Below are positions 22,341-26,835 of a DNA stretch of 26,835 bases, piece after piece (position 1 is the first letter of the stretch; each line of letters starts with the position of its first letter). The stretch comes from Clostridiales bacterium. GTDB taxonomy: Bacteria; Bacillota; Clostridia; Oscillospirales; Oscillospiraceae. Below the pieces are notes generated by a model, which saw only the letters and a list, made by a program, of their open reading frames with translations, did not search any database and had not been told where the DNA came from. The translations under genes and the position numbers were made by a program. The stretch spans positions 1-26,835 of the forward strand of contig JAJPXR010000110.1 of assembly GCA_021205375.1 (NCBI GenBank), written 5' to 3'.

Positions 22341-22781
22341 ATGTGGAAATGGAAACGATTCCTTTACACGTTACTGTCCCTTGTCATCATGCTTTCTCTG
22401 ACTGCCTGCGGCGGTGCCAGCCTAACGGCCATCGACCAATACGAGTGGACGCTGAATACGGTGCAGAGCGACAGCGACGGCGGTGAAGTGGTGGCCTGCG
22501 CCGCGGACTACCTGGATTCGTACCCCGATGCGGCTGAGGTCGATTTTTCCTGCGCCGCCAGCGCGGGCGAGCTTACGCTGACCGACCACGCCAGCGGTCA
22601 GGTCTACAGCGGGGTTTACGCCGAGAGTACAGCCACCGACGACAGCCTTCTTTACACCGTCCAGTTTGACAATAGCACGGGGAACGCCACCTCCGCGCTG
22701 ACAAAGTATGCGGACGGCGGCACCGCCCCTACGCTGGTGCTCTCCGTTGACGGGTATACGATGTATTTTACCGGACAGTAA
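22341..22781 (+). CDS. Small lipoprotein of unknown function
   Basis: This 146-residue protein starts MWKWKRFLYTLLSLVIMLSL and has lipobox LTAC at the signal peptidase II site, so the mature chain is lipid-anchored outside the cell. The remaining 120 residues are acidic and beta-rich, with repeated Asp/Ser/Thr turns (TLNTVQSDSDGGEV, LYTVQFDNSTGNATSA, VDGYTMYFTGQ). I do not recognise the family. The start is ATG 22341, eight bases after GGAGG; an ATG at 22326 overlaps that site and is less likely. A second lipoprotein follows after 15 bases, so the two are co-transcribed. Confidence 0.85.
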   Translation: MWKWKRFLYTLLSLVIMLSLTACGGASLTAIDQYEWTLNTVQSDSDGGEVVACAADYLDSYPDAAEVDFSCAASAGELTLTDHASGQVYSGVYAESTATDDSLLYTVQFDNSTGNATSALTKYADGGTAPTLVLSVDGYTMYFTGQ

Positions 22782-22796
22782 AAGCGGAGAGACAAC

Positions 22797-23114
22797 ATGA
22801 AGCGATTCCTCTGTATGCTCCTGACCCTTGCCGTCCTGTTTTCCCTGACCGCCTGCGGCGGCGAAACAACGGACCGCGTGACCTTTCGGGCCACCATTTT
22901 GGAGGCAGACGAGAGCAGCTTTCTGGTGGAGCCGGTGGCGGGGAGCGCAGAACGGAACAGCTCTGACCGCATCGTTGTCCCAATGACAGAAATGGCGGCC
23001 TCCCCGGAGCCGGAGGTGGGGGACACGCTGGAAATCGTCTACAACGGCGACATCGCAGAATCCGACCCCGCCCAAATCAACACAGTTTACAGCATCCGCG
23101 TGGTGGAAGAATAA
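22797..23114 (+). CDS. DUF3221-like small lipoprotein
   Basis: This 105-residue protein has signal peptide MKRFLCMLLTLAVLFSLTAC with a lipobox cysteine. The mature part, FRATILEADESSFLVEPVAG then SSDRIVVPM, VGDTLEIVYNGDIAESDPAQI and TVYSIRVVEE, has the OB-like strand pattern of DUF3221/YobA-type proteins: a short beta barrel with the vGD.v.I.Y.G.i.es.PaqI signature. The function is not known. The ATG follows GGAGAGAC. It sits between the first lipoprotein and the ATP-grasp gene in the same direction. Confidence 0.85.
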   Translation: MKRFLCMLLTLAVLFSLTACGGETTDRVTFRATILEADESSFLVEPVAGSAERNSSDRIVVPMTEMAASPEPEVGDTLEIVYNGDIAESDPAQINTVYSIRVVEE

Positions 23115-23190
23115 CACAGGTTTCCAATTCGAGTAAGCATAGAAATCCCCTGCCCACACAAACTGCGAACGAGAGAAAGGAAGGTTTTGC

Positions 23191-24381
23191 ATGAATTTTG
23201 TCTTTGTTTCCCCCCAGTTCCCCGACTGTTACCGCCACTTCTGCCAGCGCTTGAAGGGCAACGGCGTCAATGTGCTGGGCATTGGCGACTGTCCCTATGC
23301 CCTGCTGCACCCGGAGCTGAAAGCCTCCCTGACCGAGTATTACAAGGTGGACACCATGGAGGACTACGACCAGATGCTCCGGGCGGTGGCCTATTTCACC
23401 TTCCGTTACGGCAAAATCGACTATCTGGAGTCCAACAACGAGTATTGGATGGAGCAGGACGCCCGCCTGCGCCAGGACTTCCACATCACCAGCGGCCTCC
23501 AGCCGGAGGATATGCGGAAGTTCAAGAATAAATCCGCCATGAAAGCCTATTACGCCGCGGCGGGCATCCCCACCGCCCGGTATCATCTGCTGACCGACCG
23601 GCAGAGCGCCCTGGACTTCGCCCATCGGGTGGGATATCCTCTGGTGGCAAAGCCAGACAACGGCGTGGGTGCCGCCGGGAACCGCACCATCCGCTCAGAC
23701 GCGGACCTGTACCGGCTGTTTGACATGGACCTTGGCTCCCAGTATATTTTGGAGGAGTTCGTCTCTGGGGACGTGTCCGCCTTTGACGGCATCGTGAACA
23801 GCAAGGGCGAAATTGTCTTTTGCGCCAACCATGTGACCACTATCTCCATCATGGACATGGTGCAGCACCACGGCCCCATGTATTACTCTGTGCTGAAAGA
23901 TGTTCCATGGGATATGCTGGAGGCGGGCAAGGCGGTGCTGAAATCCTTCGGTCTGAAAAAGCGCAGCTTCCACCTGGAGTTCTTCCGGCTGACTGAGGCC
24001 AAGGAGGGACTGGGCAACGTGGGGGACATCGTGGGCCTGGAGGTCAACATGCGCCCCGCCGGAGGCTACACTCCGGACATGATCAACTACGCCACCAGCG
24101 CAGACTACTACCAGCTTTGGGCGGACATGATCTGCTACGATGAACCCCGCCACAGCTACGACGGTCAGCGGTACTATTGCGCCTACATTGGCCGGTGGGA
24201 CGAGAAACACTACCGCCACTCCCACGACGACATCTGCCAGCGGTACGGCTGGCGCATCAAGGACTCTGGCCGCCTGACCGGTATCCTGGAGGGGACCATG
24301 GGTGACGACTTTCTCATCGGCGTGGCCGACACCGCCGAGGCCAGAGACGAGATGATTGGGTATATGCTGGAGGAATACTGA
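23191..24381 (+). CDS. ATP-grasp ligase-like protein
   Basis: This 396-residue cytosolic protein starts MNFVFVSPQFPDCYRHFCQR (a Rossmann-like pre-ATP-grasp domain, about 1-100). The ATP-grasp fold follows: FKNKSAMKAYYAAAGIPTAR (N lobe), YPLVAKPDNGVGAAGNR (ATP-binding loop), YILEEFVSGDVSAFDGIV, and the Mg site VGLEVNMRPAGGYTPDMIN. The C-terminal 80 residues are a variable cap. Such enzymes join a carboxylate to an amine, thiol or similar group through an acyl phosphate. No partner substrate gene is adjacent, so the product is unknown. AAAGGAAGG precedes the ATG. A GTTAGC repeat begins four bases after the stop. Confidence 0.9.
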   Translation: MNFVFVSPQFPDCYRHFCQRLKGNGVNVLGIGDCPYALLHPELKASLTEYYKVDTMEDYDQMLRAVAYFTFRYGKIDYLESNNEYWMEQDARLRQDFHITSGLQPEDMRKFKNKSAMKAYYAAAGIPTARYHLLTDRQSALDFAHRVGYPLVAKPDNGVGAAGNRTIRSDADLYRLFDMDLGSQYILEEFVSGDVSAFDGIVNSKGEIVFCANHVTTISIMDMVQHHGPMYYSVLKDVPWDMLEAGKAVLKSFGLKKRSFHLEFFRLTEAKEGLGNVGDIVGLEVNMRPAGGYTPDMINYATSADYYQLWADMICYDEPRHSYDGQRYYCAYIGRWDEKHYRHSHDDICQRYGWRIKDSGRLTGILEGTMGDDFLIGVADTAEARDEMIGYMLEEY

Positions 24382-24384
24382 AAA

Positions 24385-24417
24385 GCTGTTAGCTATTAGC
24401 CGTTAGCTGTTAGTGTG
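24385..24417 (+). repeat. GTTAGC/TATTAGC simple repeat after the ATP-grasp gene
   Basis: GCTGTTAGCTATTAGCC followed by GTTAGCTGTTAG is an internally repeated string directly after the stop codon. Related strings occur at 8188-8226 (GTTAGCTTTTAGCC, GTTAGAGGCTAATAGC) and 16849-16866 (GACTAATAGTTAGTGGC), each in an intergenic space. Confidence 0.6.
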
Positions 24418-24568
24418 ATATCGCAAACCCGTAGCGAGCAGCTAAAAATAAAAGCTAATATGGTGGCCCCTTTGAGCCAGCCGCATTTTTTAGTGGCTAG
24501 AAAGAGGGCATTTCTAGTGAAAACTCCACATCTGCCGAACAATACTGACGCCAGATGACAAGCACTAT

Positions 24569-24660
24569 CCCCTCTTGCCTCCGCCGTCAAGCGGCACTTC
24601 CGCTGCGCTCCCTGCCCTGAAAGGGGAGGTGGCGCGGCGTAAGCCGCGGCGGAGGGGTTT
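24569..24660 (+). repeat. Dispersed structured intergenic repeat, copy 5 (long form, inverted arm)
   Basis: It begins CCCCTCTTGCC and ends GGCGGAGGGGTTT with GCGGC-GTAA-GCCGC before the right arm, as in copy 3. The inner arm (24578-24629) matches the reverse complement of the copy 3 arm. The 5' flank resembles that of copy 4. With the GTTAGC repeat and the terminator it fills 24382-24776; no gene was seen in that gap. Confidence 0.8.
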
Positions 24661-24723
24661 TACCTTAAAGCAGAGTAACAGGAATGATTCAGATAACAAA
24701 ATAACACTGAAATAAGCGCAAAG

Positions 24724-24764
24724 AACCAGCCGGGAAGAGGACACCCTCTTTCCCGGCTGGTTTT
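24724..24764. terminator. Bidirectional terminator between ATP-grasp gene and rubrerythrin
   Basis: AACCAGCCGGGAAGAGG (24724-24740) pairs with CCTCTTTCCCGGCTGGTT (24745-24762), with one bulged base. A TTTT run follows on the plus strand and a T-rich tail on the minus strand. It lies 12 bases beyond the rubrerythrin stop. Confidence 0.88.
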
Positions 24765-24776
24765 GCGTTGTATGGC

Positions 24777-25325
24777 TTATTGCAGCTCTGGTTTCACCTG
24801 GAAATACCCCTGTCCGACGCCGCAGACGGCGCAAACCTCTGGCGCGCGCTTAGCCACCACCAGATGGCCGCACTTCCGGCACTCCCAGACCACCTCGCCA
24901 GCCCTGGCAAAAACGGTCTGGGCCTCCACGCTGCGGATCAGCTTCTGGAACCGCTCCTCGTGGCCCTTTTCCACCGCCGCCACCAGTCGGAACCGGGCCG
25001 CCAGCTCGGAGAAGCCCTCTGCCTCCGCGTCCTCGGCAAAGTGGGCGTACATCTCCGTCCATTCGTAATGCTCCCCGGCGGCGGCACTTTTCAGGTTCAG
25101 CGCCGTGTCCGCGATGCCGGAGAGGGCCTGGAACCACAGCCGGGCGTGTTCCCGCTCGTTGTCGGCGGTCTCCCGGAAGATGGCGGCGATTTGCTCAAAA
25201 CCCTCTCGGTGGGCCACCTGTGCGAAGAAGTCGTATTTGCTCCGGGCCTGGGTCTCCCCGGCGAAGGCTGTGCGCAGGTTCTGGTCGGTTTTGGTGCCAA
25301 GCAGTTCTTTTCCGTATTGTTTCAT
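24777..25325 (-). CDS. rbr: Rubrerythrin
   Basis: This 182-residue cytosolic protein reduces hydrogen peroxide at a diiron site in anaerobes. The ferritin-like four-helix bundle (about 1-140) has iron ligands in AFAGETQA, ETADNEREHARLW, EWTEMYAHFAEDAEAEG and AVEKGHEERF. The C-terminal rubredoxin domain has CRKCGH and CAVCG for the FeCys4 site, with the usual spacing. The ATG at 25325 follows AGGAGGG, but that ribosome binding site lies in the arm of a 9-bp hairpin (25329-25359), which suggests control of translation. The neighbours are unrelated, so it is probably a single-gene unit. Confidence 0.96.
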   Translation of the reverse strand: MKQYGKELLGTKTDQNLRTAFAGETQARSKYDFFAQVAHREGFEQIAAIFRETADNEREHARLWFQALSGIADTALNLKSAAAGEHYEWTEMYAHFAEDAEAEGFSELAARFRLVAAVEKGHEERFQKLIRSVEAQTVFARAGEVVWECRKCGHLVVAKRAPEVCAVCGVGQGYFQVKPELQ

Positions 25326-25328
25326 GGC

Positions 25329-25359
25329 GATACCCTCCTGTTTGTTGGTCGAGGGTATC
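25329..25359 (-). promoter_or_regulatory. Hairpin covering the rubrerythrin ribosome binding site
   Basis: On the minus strand GATACCCTC (25359-25351), a 13-base loop, and GAGGGTATC (25337-25329) form a perfect 9-bp stem three bases before the ATG. The second arm contains most of the AGGAGGG Shine-Dalgarno sequence. No U-run follows, so it is not a terminator. Confidence 0.7.
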
Positions 25360-25454
25360 TTTCCCAGAAGAATGGGGATTTATCCGTGGGGTGGTGGTAT
25401 CTGCTTCCCCGTCCCTGGATTCGGCAGAAACGGACAGCTTTTGCCTTTTTCGCC

Positions 25455-25482
25455 TTGCGCGGAGTGAAAAATATGGTATACT
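25455..25482 (+). promoter_or_regulatory. Promoter of the STAND NTPase gene
   Basis: TATACT (25477-25482) is a good -10 box; TTGCGC (25455-25460) at 16 bases is a weak -35. The leader to the ATG is about 42 bases. Confidence 0.5.
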
Positions 25483-25530
25483 AAATAAAAGAAATGAAAT
25501 GTTCTGCTCACGCGGGAGGAAGGTGTTTCT

Positions 25531-26835
25531 ATGAGCATATTTAAGGACATTTATGATATAGGGAAGGATGTAGGTGAGGAAGCCAGTAAAAAAATCGAGG
25601 AGAGCCGCCGCAAGGCGGAACCGTTGACCGACCCGCCGCCCAGGGTCAAAGCGAATTTCCGATTCCGGGAACCGTTGGTGGAGAATTTACAGTGGAAAAT
25701 TGTTACAGCAGAGAAAACTGAGGATGACAACAAATTCCTCCTGTCAGGCTTTGGCGGGGTGGGCAAGACCACCGTGGCCCGCGCGCTGTACCACAGGCTA
25801 AAAGACCAGTGCAAACAAATCGGCTGGGTGGAGTGCCGGGAAAACGGCGACCTGCGGGCCAGCCTGCTGGCGGCTATCGACACGGGAGAACAGGAGAAAA
25901 CGGACGACAATCAGCGCTTTCGGCAAATCAAGCGCCTTCTGCGAAGCGCAACAGGGGAGACCGTGCTGTTCCTGGACAACGTGGACCAGCCGGACCCGCT
26001 GCTGGACCAACTGACGGGCTATGACATCACCCTGGTGGTGACTTCCCGCATGGAGCGGGTGGAGGGCTATCGGTCCGTTCCTATCCCCCAGTTGAGCGAG
26101 GACCAATGCGTGTCCCTGTTCCGTGCCTATTATGAGAGAACCCTCTCGGAGCAGGACGCGCCCGTGCTATGGGAGTTGGTTCGGCTGGTCAGTTGCCACA
26201 CCCTGGCGGTGGAGCTGCTGGCCAAGAGCGTTCCTGCAAAGGCGAGCCTGGCGGAGTACCTGGAACAACTGCAAGCGAAGAACTTCGGCTTTTCCAACCT
26301 GAAATTCAGCACCGGTCATGACAACGAAAAAGACACGGTTGTAAAACACCTGAAAAAGCTCTTTGACATGACCGGTTTGGACGGGGAACAAAGTCGTGTT
26401 ATGCAGAACCTGGCGCTGATGGCGGACAGCCGCACGCTGCCTGCGGAGGTGCAGGAGTGGATCGGCTGCGACGAAAACACCCTGGCGGAGCTGGTCAACA
26501 CCGGCTGGTTGAGCCAGACGGAGGACGCGAACAAAAGAGGAGGGTACGAAGTCCACCCCATTGTCCGGGAGATCGTCCTGCTGGACCAGGTGCCGGTGGA
26601 GGCGGTGAAGCAGTTCCTCCATTTTGTGACCTACGAGGGGTATTTTCAGGACGGCGAGGACTACCGGGCGGTGCAATTCAAGCTGGGAATCGTCGCGGCG
26701 GTGTTGAAGCAGGTGGGAAATAGGCTGGAAGAACACCAAGACACGGCTGTGTTTTACAACAACCTGGGTATCGTCTATAGACAGCAGGGGAAGTACGCCC
26801 AGGCGGAGGAGTGCCACCGAAAAGCGCTGGACATC
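25531..26835 (+). CDS. STAND/NB-ARC-type NTPase with TPR repeats, 3' end off the window
   Basis: The frame opens at ATG 25531 behind GGGAGGAAGG and runs without a stop to the right edge (435 codons). Residues 1-60 are short, charged and helical. The P-loop NTPase follows: LLSGFGGVGKTTVARALY (Walker A), TVLFLDNVDQPD (Walker B), LVVTSR (sensor-like arginine), and CHTLAVELLAK in place of the GLPLA motif. A winged-helix region follows (about 290-360), and TPR-like sequence begins at AVFYNNLGIVYRQQGKYAQA. This is the plan of signal-sensing STAND proteins, which include both regulators and antiphage effectors. No large N-terminal effector domain is seen, so any effector would have to be C-terminal or encoded next door. 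The gene is incomplete here. Confidence 0.88.
   Translation, partial: MSIFKDIYDIGKDVGEEASKKIEESRRKAEPLTDPPPRVKANFRFREPLVENLQWKIVTAEKTEDDNKFLLSGFGGVGKTTVARALYHRLKDQCKQIGWVECRENGDLRASLLAAIDTGEQEKTDDNQRFRQIKRLLRSATGETVLFLDNVDQPDPLLDQLTGYDITLVVTSRMERVEGYRSVPIPQLSEDQCVSLFRAYYERTLSEQDAPVLWELVRLVSCHTLAVELLAKSVPAKASLAEYLEQLQAKNFGFSNLKFSTGHDNEKDTVVKHLKKLFDMTGLDGEQSRVMQNLALMADSRTLPAEVQEWIGCDENTLAELVNTGWLSQTEDANKRGGYEVHPIVREIVLLDQVPVEAVKQFLHFVTYEGYFQDGEDYRAVQFKLGIVAAVLKQVGNRLEEHQDTAVFYNNLGIVYRQQGKYAQAEECHRKALDI

Noticed and set aside
389..24660. CRISPR array or tandem repeats
   Set aside because: The repeat copies are kilobases apart, in separate intergenic gaps, with no regular spacers or cas genes.

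Overview
The window looks like a chromosomal segment of a GC-rich anaerobic Firmicute, most likely a gut Clostridia of the Oscillospiraceae type. This is inferred from strong GGAGG ribosome binding sites, sigma-A-like promoters, [FeFe]-hydrogenase maturases, rubrerythrin, a LicT/BglF-type beta-glucoside system, and many intergenic palindromic repeats. No ribosomal marker is present, so genus is not claimed. There is no phage, insertion sequence or CRISPR array.

Layout. 1-1489 (minus strand): a heavy-metal-associated (HMA) domain protein running off the left edge, and an AraC-family regulator whose promoter carries a palindromic operator at the expected start of transcription. 1567-7140 (plus): a beta-glucoside regulon with a LicT-type antiterminator, an EIIBCA phosphotransferase permease, a GH1 6-phospho-beta-glucosidase and a Cof-type HAD phosphatase. 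RAT-like antiterminator targets precede both the regulator and the permease. 7363-7542 (minus): a 59-residue protein of unknown function. 7673-12972 (plus): a promoter followed by a cluster of GGTTAG-N6-CTAACC-type boxes, a decayed signal-peptide/Fn3 gene, then an extracytosolic flavin electron-transfer operon: ApbE lipoprotein, a 759-residue protein with five FMN-binding domains, a small anchored FMN-binding protein, and a polytopic 4Fe-4S membrane protein. 13010-13508: tRNA-Leu(CAG), then an apparent independent small RNA or leader with its own promoter and terminator. 13536-16695: hydF, a TM1266-type small regulator and hydG. 17056-21455: sbcD and sbcC. 21663-24381: a TetR-like regulator, two small lipoproteins and an ATP-grasp ligase. 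24777-25325 (minus): rubrerythrin, with a hairpin over its ribosome binding site. 25531 to the right edge: a STAND/NB-ARC-type NTPase with TPR repeats, incomplete.

Working together. The glucoside genes form one induction circuit: the permease phosphorylates and imports the sugar and controls LicT, LicT opens the leaders, and the GH1 enzyme cleaves the product. The flavin genes are translationally coupled by ATGA overlaps and probably pass electrons from the membrane Fe-S protein to covalently bound FMN outside the membrane, with ApbE attaching the flavin. A shared 18-bp palindrome links that operon to the AraC gene about 6 kb away and suggests a common, possibly metal-sensing, repressor (inference).

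Five copies of a dispersed repeat, each able to fold as nested hairpins inside an outer CCCCTC/GAGGGG stem, occupy intergenic spaces. They covary in sequence, and two copies carry the same inner arm in opposite orientation.
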